This document shows positions 13,963 through 14,046 of a stretch of DNA of 14,046 bases, piece after piece. Positions within the stretch are counted from its first letter, which is position 1. Each line of letters starts with the position of its first letter. A model generated the notes under the pieces. The model made no database searches. It was not told where the DNA came from and worked only from the letters and a program-made list of their open reading frames with translations. This stretch comes from UBA3818 sp051881895 (GTDB lineage Bacteria > Bacillota > Clostridia > Oscillospirales > Ruminococcaceae), in assembly GCA_051881895.1 (NCBI GenBank), contig JBJEQT010000083.1:1-14046 (forward strand). Direction: 5' to 3'. The position numbers and the translations under genes are program-made.

Positions 13963-14032
13963 GCGCCCGTAGCTCAGCAGGATAGAGCATTCGCCTCCTA
14001 AGAGAACGAGGATCAGACACCTTTGGGGGCGG
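13963..14032 (+). tRNA. tRNA-Arg(CCT) with intact 5' half and aberrant 3' half
   Basis: The 5' half is canonical: acceptor GCGCCCG (13963-13969), D-arm GCTC/GAGC around AGCAGGATA (13972-13988), anticodon 5' stem TTCGC and loop CTCCTAA with anticodon CCT (13997-13999). From about 14004 the match fails. The anticodon 3' stem is GAGAA where GCGAA is needed, there is no TTCGAAT T-loop, and only a partial GGGCG complement to the acceptor (14027-14031) is present, with no CCA in place. A poor T-arm (CGAGG with CTTTG) can be drawn. The gene may be degenerate, interrupted at the anticodon loop by an intron or inserted element whose far side lies beyond the window, or affected by assembly. The end coordinate is approximate. 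Confidence 0.55.
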
Positions 14033-14046
14033 ACCCCACCTTAAAA

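Noticed and set aside
13751..14020. 89-residue minus-strand open frame at the right end
   Set aside because: It runs through the tRNA and the inverted repeat upstream of it, has no good ribosome binding site and shows no recognisable domain.

Overview
The window looks like a chromosomal segment from a Gram-positive, moderately GC-rich Firmicute. A gut-type clostridium (Oscillospirales-like) is my best guess. The grounds are strong AGGAGG-type ribosome binding sites, TTGACA/TATAAT-like promoters that all have 17-bp spacers, a class B sortase, lipoprotein signal peptides and GC-rich stem terminators ending in T runs. I see no phage, transposon or CRISPR content. The only hint of a mobile or disrupted locus is an aberrant tRNA-Arg(CCT) at the right edge.

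Left half, mostly minus strand. Bases 1-46 hold the first codons of a gene that runs off the left edge. Next is a class B sortase with a lipoprotein-type N-terminus (162-1007), which has its own promoter. Then comes a probable ilvB-ilvN-cls transcription unit (4837 down to 1145): acetolactate synthase large and small subunits followed by a cardiolipin synthase, driven by a near-consensus promoter at 4885-4913. A GNAT acetyltransferase (4959-5468, minus) and a metal/cobalamin-type ABC substrate-binding lipoprotein (5580-6557, plus) are transcribed divergently from promoters that share one -35 element.

Middle, plus strand. Two single-gene units encode a MATE-family exporter (7021-8409) and an MFS transporter (8646-9932). 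Each has a promoter, a terminator and, upstream of the -35, an AAACGTTT-centred palindrome that resembles a CcpA/LacI-family operator.

Right part, plus strand. Three paralogous PfkB-family sugar kinases of the fructoselysine-kinase (FrlD) type lie at 10207-11097, 11163-12038 and 12801-13685. The first two appear to be one operon closed by a strong terminator. A small multi-pass membrane protein of unknown function (12131-12601) sits between the second and third, and the third has its own promoter. All three keep the catalytic GAGD motif but differ in the loop after the conserved RV(W/F) at about residues 88-91, which suggests diversified substrates. No fructosamine deglycase or dedicated transporter is in the window. 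The window ends in a tRNA-Arg(CCT) whose 5' half is canonical and whose 3' half is not.

The genes do not form one pathway. The most coherent and least ordinary group is the triple kinase cluster. The most interesting regulatory structures are the shared -35 divergent promoter, the inverted repeat in the sortase leader and the operator-like sites upstream of the two transporters.
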